Assembly (NCBI RefSeq): GCF_037996765.1
Contig: NZ_JBBNAD010000005.1
Span: 1,148,001 to 1,212,000 of the forward strand
From: Bdellovibrio sp. GT3
GTDB lineage: Bacteria; Bdellovibrionota; Bdellovibrionia; Bdellovibrionales; Bdellovibrionaceae
Reading direction: 5' to 3'
DNA length: 64,000 bases
Position numbers and translations under genes: made by a program. Position 1 is the first letter of the stretch. Every line of letters starts with the position of its first letter. A model generated the notes under the pieces. That model was given only the letters and a program-made list of their open reading frames with translations. It ran no database searches and had not been told where the DNA came from. Of this stretch, positions 1-7,067 are shown piece by piece.

Positions 1-179
1 GCAGCGCCGCCGATAGGCAGAGCTTTTCCAATGATCGCAACTATGGTTCCTATAAAAATTCCCAGCAATCTCCAGGCATTGATGTCAACCCCATCCGGCG
101 GGCTGATCACCACCCAGAAAAGCATGGTCGCGATGAATGCGGCAATAGCAGGACCGAATTTGACAGGAGTCAGTTCCAT
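1..179 (-). CDS. DASS-family anion permease, N-terminal fragment (cut by window edge)
   Basis: Only the first 59 codons are present; the gene continues past the left edge. The translation begins MELTPVKFGPAIAAF, has one hydrophobic segment, then a W-x-L-x-x-IFIGTI stretch and ALPIGGA. This pattern is typical of the first helices of divalent anion:Na+ symporters (the DASS group that includes dicarboxylate, tartrate and citrate permeases). By family, such proteins import or exchange C4/C5 dicarboxylates across the inner membrane. The ATG is preceded by a GGGAG-type ribosome site about 8-10 bases upstream. The substrate cannot be read from this fragment. It is separated from the next minus-strand gene by a terminator, so it is probably transcribed on its own. 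Confidence 0.72.
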   Translation of the reverse strand, partial: MELTPVKFGPAIAAFIATMLFWVVISPPDGVDINAWRLLGIFIGTIVAIIGKALPIGGA

Positions 180-247
180 CGAAGAATCTCCCAGGAAGTT
201 GAGCGAAGGTTTCGCTGGCTATCTTCCAATGGTATTCTTCGATAAAG

Positions 248-273
248 AAAAGGCATCGTTTCTGATGCCTTTT
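248..273 (-). terminator. Rho-independent terminator (bidirectional)
   Basis: A perfect 10-bp stem, AAAAGGCATC with GATGCCTTTT, closes a 6-base loop and carries A and T tracts on both sides. It lies 20 bases after the stop of the barstar-like gene and upstream of the permease gene. It would therefore end barstar transcription before the permease. Confidence 0.85.
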
Positions 274-293
274 GTTTGAAATCAAATAGTTTG

Positions 294-719
294 TTACATC
301 CAAAACATGAAAGTATTCATGCGGTTTTGATCTTGGGCATCGTTTAGGGTGTCGATCAGAGTCTGCGTCTTTTGTTCACCCAGATTTTCATAAAGGTGCT
401 TGCCACCGATAATGGTAATGTCCCAGTTTTTGGTAACTACTGATGGATCTGTCAGGACGTCATAAAGGGCATCGAAGTTCGCGCCGTAGGTATTTGGAAG
501 TCTTAGACCATCAGCTACGACCGCGTGCAGCTGTTTTAGGGAATGAATTTCGCGACCTTGAATCAGGATTAAAATTTTATATTTGGATTCAAAGACCGTT
601 GCGCCATAAAGACCTTCTCGCTCAACTGTTCTGTCGGGAGTGGCATTGCGAAAAGCATGGGCCTGAGTGGCACCGAAGCAAAGCAATAAGGCAGAGGCGA
701 TTAGCAGCAACTTCTTCAT
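294..719 (-). CDS. Secreted barstar-like protein
   Basis: A 141-residue protein with a clear signal peptide (KKLLLIASALLLCFG, probable cleavage after AHA, residue 22). The mature part carries the barstar family pattern: a GREI strand, a helix 'HSLKQLHAVVADGL', then LPNTYGANFDALYDVLTD, matching the conserved LP-x-x-YG-x-N-x-DAL-x-D-x-L segment of barstar (PF01337). Barstars are normally cytoplasmic inhibitors that cap the active site of barnase-type ribonucleases. An exported version would act in the periplasm, on the surface, or in prey. No barnase-like ribonuclease gene is visible nearby. ATG start with GAAGGGA upstream. The family call is fairly secure; the target is unknown. Confidence 0.75.
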   Translation of the reverse strand: MKKLLLIASALLLCFGATQAHAFRNATPDRTVEREGLYGATVFESKYKILILIQGREIHSLKQLHAVVADGLRLPNTYGANFDALYDVLTDPSVVTKNWDITIIGGKHLYENLGEQKTQTLIDTLNDAQDQNRMNTFMFWM

Positions 720-738
720 GGAAATCCCTTCGAAAGAG

Positions 739-754
739 TTGCGGCACTATAGCA
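739..754 (-). promoter_or_regulatory. Extended -10 promoter for the barstar-like gene
   Basis: On the minus strand the sequence TGCTATAGT (bases 746-754) forms an extended -10 element (TGn plus TATAGT). The predicted start is near 739, about 20 bases before the ATG and just upstream of a GAAGGGA ribosome site. No good -35 hexamer is seen, which is usual for extended -10 promoters. Confidence 0.5.
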
Positions 755-805
755 TATCTGACTGTGTGTCTGCTCCTGTCAGGATTTTGTACAGTAAGAA
801 CTACA

Positions 806-825
806 GCAGGGGCTATGACCCCTGC
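806..825 (-). terminator. Stem-loop at the end of the esterase gene
   Basis: GCAGGGG pairs with CCCCTGC around a 6-base loop that contains the esterase stop codon. Reading out on the minus strand, it is followed only by a mixed tract (TGTAGTTCTT). It is a weak intrinsic terminator or a 3'-end stabilising hairpin. Confidence 0.45.
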
Positions 826-1496
826 CCATTGATGTATTGGCTGATCTTTTGAAGAACCACTGGTGGAATTTCATGGCCACCGCGGAAGTTCAGAAGTGAA
901 CCCTTCATTCCATTCTGGGTCAGAAGAGTTTCCAGCTTTTGCGCCTGCTTATAGTTCAGAACCTGATCCATTTCACCATGGCTTTGGAAGAACTTTTGGC
1001 CTGCACGGTTGGGGATGTGCTTTTTCCATTCGTCCTGGCTGACAAGAGTGCCAGACATAATCACCAAACCCCGTGGAGTTTCAGGAGCGCGCAAGTAAAG
1101 ATCAGTCGCAAGCATGGCCCCTTGGCTGAATCCGCCCAGGATGATTTGGTTCCAAGGAACGCGCAACTGACGAATCATTTCCATCGCCATATCGCGGGCT
1201 TTGTCGAAGCCTTTTGGGATTTCACCGCTGAAGTCCCGAGGCACTCCCGTTTCCATAGCGCGTTGAATTTCCATCATGTCAATGGGCCACCAAGCGCGCC
1301 CTGTCCACGCTGGGCCAATGGGTACTTCCAAAATTCCGTTCGGAAAAAGCCAATTGTACGTCTTATTCGTCGGGATCATTTGTCCCAAAGAGAACAGATC
1401 GTTGGCGTCAGCACCATAACCATGGAAGAAGATGATCCAGGGTGCGTTATCGTCTTGATTAATTTCTTGGCAATGTATTTTTCCGAGTTGTCTCAT
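813..1496 (-). CDS. Carboxylesterase/phospholipase-type alpha/beta hydrolase (Abhydrolase_2)
   Basis: 227 residues with no signal peptide, so probably cytoplasmic. An oxyanion-type HGYGAD motif lies near residue 25. The nucleophile elbow GFSQGA is followed by the acid in HGEMDQV and the histidine in GGHEIP, in the order expected for a Ser-Asp-His triad. The length and the layout 'LFPNG...WW' fit the small acyl-protein thioesterase/YpfH-like esterases, which cleave short acyl esters or lysophospholipids. It is divergent from murE; its ATG lies 25 bases from the murE ATG, and a TATAGT -10-like box for this strand overlaps the murE -10. The substrate is unknown. Confidence 0.85.
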   Translation of the reverse strand: MRQLGKIHCQEINQDDNAPWIIFFHGYGADANDLFSLGQMIPTNKTYNWLFPNGILEVPIGPAWTGRAWWPIDMMEIQRAMETGVPRDFSGEIPKGFDKARDMAMEMIRQLRVPWNQIILGGFSQGAMLATDLYLRAPETPRGLVIMSGTLVSQDEWKKHIPNRAGQKFFQSHGEMDQVLNYKQAQKLETLLTQNGMKGSLLNFRGGHEIPPVVLQKISQYINGQGS

Positions 1497-1515
1497 AGCT
1501 TTCCCATACTATACT
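1488..1515 (+). promoter_or_regulatory. Sigma-70-type promoter for murE, predicting a leaderless transcript
   Basis: TTGTCT (1488-1493), a 16-base spacer and TATACT (1510-1515) lie directly before murE. With the usual 6-7 bases from -10 to start, transcription would begin at about the murE ATG (1522). No Shine-Dalgarno sequence is present between the -10 box and the ATG (gatccc). The same box reads TATAGT on the other strand, so it may also drive the divergent esterase. Confidence 0.55.
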
Positions 1516-1521
1516 GATCCC

Positions 1522-3018
1522 ATGAAACTACAGCATCTTTTTTCAACAATTCCAGGAATTCCCGAGCACGCTTTGCCAGATATCGAAGTGGCGGGGATTT
1601 TTAATGATGCTCGTAAGGTCGTTTCTGATGGACTGTTTGTCGCCATTCGTGGTGTCAAAGTCGATGGTCATTCTTTCATTCCAGATGCGATCGCAAAGGG
1701 TGCAACGGTGTTGGTTGTCGAAGACCCCAATCAGGTGCCCAATAGCTTCAAAGGTTTTGTCTTGCGCGTGGAAAACACTCGTGAGGCCCTGGATATTCTG
1801 TCATCGCATTATTACGGAGACCCGGCGCAGGAAATGTTTTGTGTCGGTGTGACGGGAACCAACGGAAAGACTTCTGTGACCTACATGGTGGAAGCGATCT
1901 TGAATCATGCCAGCATGCCGACGGGGGTGATCGGGACCGTTAATCACCACCTTTTGGAGAAAATCTGGCCGTCGGATATGACGACTCCCGATCCAATCTA
2001 TCTGCAAAAACGTCTGCGTGAATTCAAAGATGACGGAGCACAAGCCGTGGCGATGGAGGTTTCCTCCCATGCCCTGGATCAGCACCGCGTGGACAGTGTG
2101 CCGTTTAATACGGTGATCTTCACCAATTTGACTCGTGATCATTTGGACTATCACGAAACCATGGAAAAATATCTGGAGGCCAAGCAGCGTCTGTTCACGG
2201 ACTTGCTGTGGATGACGGACAAGCATCCTTGTTTTGCGATTGTTAACATCGACGATAAGTATGGTCGTCGCTTGCATGTCGCAGATCCAGCGGTTTTATG
2301 GACCTATGGTTCCGATAGTTCAGCAACGTTGCATTTTAAAATCAAAAGCATGGATTTCGCATTAACCACTTTCGATTTGAAAACCCCGATGGGCTCGGTC
2401 GAAGTGCAGCTGCCAATGTCAGGCACACATAACGTTATGAATGCAGTGGCTGCGATCGGTGCCGGTTTGTCAGCAGGGATTCCTTTGGAGAAATGCGCGG
2501 AGGCACTTTCGCGATTCACCGGAGTGCCAGGCCGTTTGCAATCGGTACCGAATAATAAAAACATTTCTGTCTTTGTGGACTACGCTCATTCTCCGGATGC
2601 TTTGGAAAATGTGCTGACGGCCCTAACCAGCGTGCGCGAAAGCCTGAACTCCAGCGCAAAAATCTGGACGATCTTTGGTTGCGGTGGGGATCGTGATAAA
2701 GGCAAGCGTCCTTTGATGGCTGAGATGGCGTTGAAGTTCTCGGACTCTGTTGTGGTTACTTCAGACAATCCACGTACGGAAGAGCCGCAGGCGATTATAG
2801 AAGATATTTTAAAGGGCATTCCTGCCCAGGATAAGGAACGTGTGACTGTGATGGTCGACCGCAAGGAAGCTATTTTGGCAGCGATACACAAGGCCCAGGA
2901 GGGTGATGTGGTGTTAATCGCAGGCAAAGGTCACGAAGATTATCAAATTATTGGAACCACGAAGTTTCCATTTAGTGATGTGCAGGTTGCGGAACTCGCA
3001 CTGCAGGGGAGAGCGTAA
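1522..3018 (+). CDS. murE: UDP-MurNAc-L-Ala-D-Glu:meso-diaminopimelate ligase MurE
   Basis: A 498-residue cytoplasmic Mur ligase that adds the third residue, meso-diaminopimelate, to the peptidoglycan stem peptide using ATP. The N-terminal UDP-binding domain is followed by the P-loop TGTNGKTS (residues 111-118), the central ligase domain ('TNLTRDHLDYH'), and a C-terminal domain with DNPR at about residues 415-418. DNPR marks DAP-specific rather than lysine-specific MurE. It is the first gene of this copy of the dcw cluster: an opposite-strand esterase, not ftsI, lies upstream. Its stop overlaps the start of murF by one base (TAATG), suggesting translational coupling. No ribosome site precedes the ATG. 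Confidence 0.97.
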   Translation: MKLQHLFSTIPGIPEHALPDIEVAGIFNDARKVVSDGLFVAIRGVKVDGHSFIPDAIAKGATVLVVEDPNQVPNSFKGFVLRVENTREALDILSSHYYGDPAQEMFCVGVTGTNGKTSVTYMVEAILNHASMPTGVIGTVNHHLLEKIWPSDMTTPDPIYLQKRLREFKDDGAQAVAMEVSSHALDQHRVDSVPFNTVIFTNLTRDHLDYHETMEKYLEAKQRLFTDLLWMTDKHPCFAIVNIDDKYGRRLHVADPAVLWTYGSDSSATLHFKIKSMDFALTTFDLKTPMGSVEVQLPMSGTHNVMNAVAAIGAGLSAGIPLEKCAEALSRFTGVPGRLQSVPNNKNISVFVDYAHSPDALENVLTALTSVRESLNSSAKIWTIFGCGGDRDKGKRPLMAEMALKFSDSVVVTSDNPRTEEPQAIIEDILKGIPAQDKERVTVMVDRKEAILAAIHKAQEGDVVLIAGKGHEDYQIIGTTKFPFSDVQVAELALQGRA

Positions 3019-4439
3019 TGAGAGCCATGGATGTGCAAACAGTTATTAAAGTCACCAACGCCCAAGTGATCAGCCAGCATGCGGATCGTTTTTCGGGTAT
3101 TGGCACTGACACCCGTGCCAATCTTCAGGATCAGATGTTTATCGCACTTAAAGGCGAGGCCTTTGATGCGCATCAGTTTTTGGATAAAGCAGTTTCCCAA
3201 GGAGCGACTGTTTTGTTGGTTCATGAAGACAACAGCCAGGTTCAACAATTCAAAAACAAAGTCACTGTTTTGAAAGTGGCTGACACTTTAAAAGCCCTGC
3301 AACAGCTGGGTAACTGGGCTCGCCACCAGGCGCAAGGTAAGATTGTGGCGATCACCGGCTCGAATGGCAAAACCACCACTAAAGAATTCACAGCGGCCCT
3401 TATTGATACCGTTAAAACTGTTCACTACAACAAAGGCAGCTTTAACAATCACTGGGGTGTTCCATTCACATTGTTGCAGCTGGATCCGAAAAAAGAAGTG
3501 GCTGTTATTGAAATGGGCATGAATCACGCTGGCGAAATCACGGAACTTGTGAAAATCGCAGAGCCTGACGTCGTCGTTTGCACGATGGTAGGCCGCGCGC
3601 ACATGGAGTTCTTTGGAACGATTGAAAAAGTCGCTGAAGCCAAAGAAGAAATCTACAATGCGGCAGGTAAGAACACGATCCGCATTTACAACCTGGATAA
3701 CGAGCAGACTCATAACATGTATGTTCGTGGTCATGGCAAGTTTTCACAGGATAAAATTCTAACTTTCTCCAGTGAAGATCCCCGTGCCGATGTGCATTTG
3801 ATGATCGATTCAATGAACATGAAAGAGTTGGTTTTAAAAGGCAGCATCAAAGGTGTGACTGGTGCGGCAAAGGTTCAGGTGTTCGGATCGCAAAATCTAA
3901 CAAATCTGATGGCAGCCGCTGCTTTGGGGTTGTCGGTGGGAATGTCGCCGAAGGAAATCTGGGACGGGTTACCAGCATGTCGTACAAATTGGGGGCGCAA
4001 CCAGCTGGTTCACCTCAAATCCGGTGCTCAAATGATCTTTGATGCCTATAACGCCAACCCCGACAGTATGAAAGCTTTACTGGAAAACGTTCAATTGTTA
4101 ACCGTGAGTGGACGTAAAGTGGGGGTCTTTGGGCAGATGCGCGAGATGGGTTCGGCCTCCGCACAATTGCATGAGGAACTGGGCGAACGCGTGGGCAAGG
4201 CGGGCTTTGAAAAAGTTTACTTTGTTGGCGAGGATTCTGACGCCTTCAATAAGGGGCTGCAAAAGGCTCATTTCTCTAAGGAAAGTCTGATCCAGAAAGA
4301 TTTTACAGATAATGCCGGGAAAGATTTAGCCACCTTCCTTAAAAACGGGGACATTGCCGTGGTGAAGGCGTCCCGTGGCACGAAACTTGAGCGTTTCGTC
4401 TTCCCATGTGAACCTTTGGATTTCACAGAAAAAGTTTAA
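3018..4439 (+). CDS. murF: UDP-MurNAc-tripeptide:D-Ala-D-Ala ligase MurF
   Basis: A 473-residue Mur ligase that adds D-Ala-D-Ala to complete the UDP-MurNAc-pentapeptide. The N-terminal MurE/MurF domain ('GIGTDTR', 'FIALKGEAFDAH') precedes the P-loop GSNGKTTTK (about residues 114-122), the motif 'KGSFNNHWGVPFTLL', and a C-terminal domain with 'DAYNANPDSMK'. This substrate-binding motif is diagnostic for MurF. The ATG at 3018 overlaps the murE stop; a second in-frame ATG lies at 3027. No D-Ala-D-Ala ligase gene (ddl) lies anywhere in this window, so its substrate is made by a gene elsewhere. Confidence 0.97.
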   Translation: MRAMDVQTVIKVTNAQVISQHADRFSGIGTDTRANLQDQMFIALKGEAFDAHQFLDKAVSQGATVLLVHEDNSQVQQFKNKVTVLKVADTLKALQQLGNWARHQAQGKIVAITGSNGKTTTKEFTAALIDTVKTVHYNKGSFNNHWGVPFTLLQLDPKKEVAVIEMGMNHAGEITELVKIAEPDVVVCTMVGRAHMEFFGTIEKVAEAKEEIYNAAGKNTIRIYNLDNEQTHNMYVRGHGKFSQDKILTFSSEDPRADVHLMIDSMNMKELVLKGSIKGVTGAAKVQVFGSQNLTNLMAAAALGLSVGMSPKEIWDGLPACRTNWGRNQLVHLKSGAQMIFDAYNANPDSMKALLENVQLLTVSGRKVGVFGQMREMGSASAQLHEELGERVGKAGFEKVYFVGEDSDAFNKGLQKAHFSKESLIQKDFTDNAGKDLATFLKNGDIAVVKASRGTKLERFVFPCEPLDFTEKV

Positions 4440-4462
4440 AGAAAATAGCCTTCCTCGAAAAT

Positions 4463-4484
4463 CCGGCTGGATTACTCCAGCCGG
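4463..4484 (+). promoter_or_regulatory. Stem-loop after murF
   Basis: CCGGCTGG pairs perfectly with CCAGCCGG around the loop ATTACT, 24 bases after the murF stop. It lacks a T tract, so it is more likely an RNA processing or stability element, or a weak terminator, than a full intrinsic terminator. A TATAAC -10-like hexamer (4491-4496) follows and might start a separate transcript for the outer-membrane protein. Confidence 0.5.
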
Positions 4485-4496
4485 CTGACATATAAC

Positions 4497-4518
4497 AGTC
4501 CTCATTATTAGGAGGACT
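4497..4518 (+). promoter_or_regulatory. Hairpin that sequesters the ribosome-binding site of the next gene
   Basis: AGTCCTC (4497-4503) pairs perfectly with GAGGACT (4512-4518) around an 8-base loop. The 3' arm contains most of the Shine-Dalgarno sequence GGAGG (4511-4515), and the ATG follows at 4520. Folded, the RNA would hide the ribosome site, which suggests translational control by temperature, a protein or an sRNA. If transcription starts from the TATAAC box at 4491-4496, the 5' arm would be largely missing and this control would vanish. Confidence 0.5.
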
Positions 4519-4519
4519 A

Positions 4520-5542
4520 ATGAAACAAAATCTTTCTCTACTTATCGCAGCTCTTACTTTCTCTGCGATGCAAGCTGGGGCGCAAACAAGTTCTGCAAAG
4601 ATGGGTGCGGCTACTTCCACAAACACTTCGACTTCTAAAATCGAAGATCTTAAAAAGCCGACAGAAAAAATGAAGGACGTGGACGAGGAAATCACTGATG
4701 CTCGTATGCGTGCAACTTTGGGTTCTAAATCCAAATGGTCTTTCAAATCTGACCTTTCTTATTCCGGTGGTTCTGTTAACGATCCATTTGGCGCGATCCG
4801 TCCTAATTACCGTGCATCTGCAACGGCTGAATCTTTGACTTACCTTTCCGGTAACGTGGGTGTGAACGTTCGTATCACTCCTAAAGACAGCATCAGCTTC
4901 GGTTCTGGTTTGACGATCAACGATCCATTCCATGGCGATATCACAAAACCAGCATCTGACTCTCGTAGAGGCAGAGCTGCAAATGCGGTACTTCCTCGTT
5001 ATGAAATGTCGACTCCTTTCGTAAGCTGGAGCCGTGGTTATAAAGCGTTTGGCACTCAAATGAGCACCAGCGTTTCCACGACTTATTACACTGATGAAGA
5101 CACAAGCAAATACCAAAACTATTTGGGTAACGTCTCTTTGTCTCAAGTTTTCCTGGCAAATTTCGGAACATCAAAATGGAACGGTGGCGTGAGCGTAAGC
5201 TTGGCTAAGTACCTTTACAATGGTGAGTTGTCTGACACAGGTTACGTGGCAGCACAAGCTGCTGGCAGATACATGCGCTCTGATATCAGTGGGGGTTTGT
5301 TCCCATTCATGCAGTACACGTTCAACGACACGTACTCTTTCAGAACTGTTTTCGGTTACTTCCAATTCGCGAAATACGAAGTTAACGACAGATACGTTCA
5401 ATTGGAACCATACCAATCTGTGGGCGTAGGTATCTCTATCACTCGTGACATCTACTTGTACCCGAACATCCAGTTCACACCTAAAGACGTACGTGACGAC
5501 AGAACGAACGTAGCTCTTTCCACGAACATCAACTTGTTCTAA
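4520..5542 (+). CDS. Outer-membrane beta-barrel protein of unknown function
   Basis: 340 residues. The signal peptide (KQNLSLLIAALTFSAMQAGA, probable cleavage after residue 21) is followed by a Ser/Thr/Lys-rich linker of about 45 residues and then alternating polar/hydrophobic strands rich in aromatic residues. It ends in phenylalanine ('STNINLF'), the usual C-terminal signature for assembly into the outer membrane. I do not recognise a named family. It sits between murF and mraY and is followed after 5 bases by an SRPBCC gene. The codon choice looks optimised (many CGT, GGT and TCT codons), which suggests high expression. An abundant structural or porin-like role is an inference. Confidence 0.8.
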   Translation: MKQNLSLLIAALTFSAMQAGAQTSSAKMGAATSTNTSTSKIEDLKKPTEKMKDVDEEITDARMRATLGSKSKWSFKSDLSYSGGSVNDPFGAIRPNYRASATAESLTYLSGNVGVNVRITPKDSISFGSGLTINDPFHGDITKPASDSRRGRAANAVLPRYEMSTPFVSWSRGYKAFGTQMSTSVSTTYYTDEDTSKYQNYLGNVSLSQVFLANFGTSKWNGGVSVSLAKYLYNGELSDTGYVAAQAAGRYMRSDISGGLFPFMQYTFNDTYSFRTVFGYFQFAKYEVNDRYVQLEPYQSVGVGISITRDIYLYPNIQFTPKDVRDDRTNVALSTNINLF

Positions 5543-5547
5543 TAAAT

Positions 5548-6030
5548 ATGTCTGGATCGAAGTTCATTCCTCCCTCCAAAAAGGGGGAGGATTCCAACAG
5601 TCAGGAAATCAGCATCACGATCACAGTGAAGGCCACCGCTGCAGAAATCTGGCGGGCTCTGACTGATACGGACGATCTGGAAAATTGGTGGGGCGACGAC
5701 GTCGCCCTTGAACCAAAAGTCGGCGGTAAATTCCGCGAAGCCTGGGAAGATGACGAGGGCCAAGAGCAACTCGCTTCCGGCAAAGTCCTATCTTTAGTTC
5801 CTAACAAATCCATCACCTTTACCTGGCGCGAGAAAAACTGGGATGCAAAAGCCATCACAGAGTGTTCTTACGTGATCGAAGACAAAGGTAAAACGCGCAC
5901 GATGACCGTTACCCATAAGGGATGGGACGTGTTCCCGGACAAGCAGGGCGCAAAACTTCTTAAAGATTTCCAGCTTGGTTGGAAATACCACATGCAAGAG
6001 CTTAAAGCTTATCTGGATGACGAAGGCTAA
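5548..6030 (+). CDS. SRPBCC (AHSA1/START-like) domain protein
   Basis: A 160-residue soluble protein. It contains 'ITVKATAAEIWRALTDTDDLENWWGDD', 'FREAWED', 'LVPNKSITFTWRE' and a C-terminal helix 'WKYHMQELKAYL'. This is the standard layout of the Activator-of-Hsp90-ATPase-1-like branch of the SRPBCC superfamily, whose members bind hydrophobic ligands or act as co-chaperone-like proteins. No catalytic residues can be named. The ATG lies five bases after the stop of the outer-membrane protein, with no clear ribosome site of its own, so it is probably translated by coupling. Its link to that barrel or to cell-wall synthesis is unknown. Confidence 0.85.
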   Translation: MSGSKFIPPSKKGEDSNSQEISITITVKATAAEIWRALTDTDDLENWWGDDVALEPKVGGKFREAWEDDEGQEQLASGKVLSLVPNKSITFTWREKNWDAKAITECSYVIEDKGKTRTMTVTHKGWDVFPDKQGAKLLKDFQLGWKYHMQELKAYLDDEG

Positions 6031-6336
6031 GCATTCGTGCTGTCAATCTAGTTGCCGTTTCATTTAACTCACCTTTGGAAGCATGTATCTGATTGTGATG
6101 TTTCCCGTTCATTCACTCTGAAGTTCCCACCGAGCTGTCTCACTACGAAGCGAATATAAAGTGCGAACCGCAGGTTCCCTTGCAAATGATATTAGGGAAC
6201 CTTCACGTACTTCGATCAAAACTTTTGCAACGTCAGATCCTGAACACCTTAAACCCGGTTTAAACCGTTATCGACTCGAACAAACGCTGTGCATGGCTTT
6301 TGCTTTACTCCTTATTGAATTCAATTTGGAGGAATA
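6031..6336 (+). other. Long intergenic leader of the curlin-repeat gene, with inverted repeats
   Basis: No convincing gene is seen here. Bases 6172-6180 (AGGTTCCCT) and 6194-6202 (AGGGAACCT) form a 9-bp hairpin. Bases 6249-6263 form the palindrome TTAAACC-C-GGTTTAA, overlapping a second perfect palindrome CGGTTTAAACCG at 6256-6267. Overlapping palindromes of this kind are typical of a regulator binding site. A good ribosome site, TTGGAGGAATA, abuts the ATG at 6337. No clear sigma-70 promoter could be picked out by eye. Confidence 0.5.
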
Positions 6337-6885
6337 ATGAAAACCACAGCAACTATTGTGATCTTAGCCACAGCTTTACCATTCATGACAGCTTGTTCGC
6401 AGCTGGGTGTAGGCGCAGAAGTGGAGTTTGGTTCATTCAGAAGTGCGCAGGAAATCATTTCTGTCGTGGATGGCGAAGAGCCAGGGACTACATCTGATGA
6501 ATCCATTCCGGAAGTGATTGATGAGATCCCGGTTATGCCAGGCGAAGTAATCGATGACGACGGGAATCTGGTAACCGACGATGGCGAAGTGATTTTGCCA
6601 GCGTGTGATGCCCTTCAACAGGCCGAAGCTAACTTTATATTAAGCCAAGAAGGTTCCAGCAACGTGGCGGGTGTCAGCCAAGTGGGTAATGCCAACTCTG
6701 CAACGATCTACCAAAAAGGTGACAGCAATACAGCCTGTGTGGTTCAAGTTGGCGACAATAACCAAGCAAACGTTCAGCAAACCGGCTCAAACAACTCTGC
6801 ATCTGTAAGTCAGCAAGGTAATGGCAGCTCTGCGAACATCATCCAATCCGGTGGCAGCAACTCTGCAGTGGTTAACCAACACTAA
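6337..6885 (+). CDS. Curlin-repeat lipoprotein
   Basis: 182 residues. A lipoprotein signal peptide ends in FMTAC (acylated Cys20), followed by an acidic, low-complexity spacer rich in Glu, Asp, Pro, Val and Ile. From residue 103 to the C-terminus there are seven consecutive 11-residue units of pattern x-Q-x-G-x-x-N-x-A-x-V/I, for example SQVGNANSATI, VQVGDNNQANV and QQTGSNNSASV. This is the half-repeat that forms one strand and turn of the CsgA/CsgB amyloid fold. Curlins are normally secreted soluble subunits; here the repeats are tied to a lipid anchor, like a membrane-bound nucleator. No csgA, csgE, csgF or csgG gene is seen nearby. It has strong terminator and leader boundaries and so is probably its own transcription unit inside the dcw cluster. 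Confidence 0.85.
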   Translation: MKTTATIVILATALPFMTACSQLGVGAEVEFGSFRSAQEIISVVDGEEPGTTSDESIPEVIDEIPVMPGEVIDDDGNLVTDDGEVILPACDALQQAEANFILSQEGSSNVAGVSQVGNANSATIYQKGDSNTACVVQVGDNNQANVQQTGSNNSASVSQQGNGSSANIIQSGGSNSAVVNQH

Positions 6886-6896
6886 TAGTACGCACT

Positions 6897-6945
6897 AAAA
6901 GGTACGGACTTACTTAGCAGGTAAGGCCGTACCTTTTATCTTTTT
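6897..6945 (+). terminator. Rho-independent terminator after the curlin-repeat gene
   Basis: An 11-bp stem, AAAAGGTACGG (6897-6907) with CCGTACCTTTT (6927-6937), is extended by a short inner stem (CTTAC/GTAAG) and followed by a T-rich tail (atctttttaa). It separates the curlin-repeat gene from mraY. Confidence 0.88.
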
Positions 6946-7067
6946 AATTTTTAGTAATGATATCAATAGCTTATAAATTTCCCATTGCATTTTAAAGCGC
7001 CGATGTGCTAAACCCTTAAAGTTCCAAGCAAATATCAATTTCCAAGGAATTAGGGGAATCGCACATC

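Noticed and set aside
6031-6336. A small RNA or riboswitch upstream of the curlin-repeat gene
   Set aside because: Hairpins and palindromes are present, but no known riboswitch core or a terminator/antiterminator pair could be recognised by eye.
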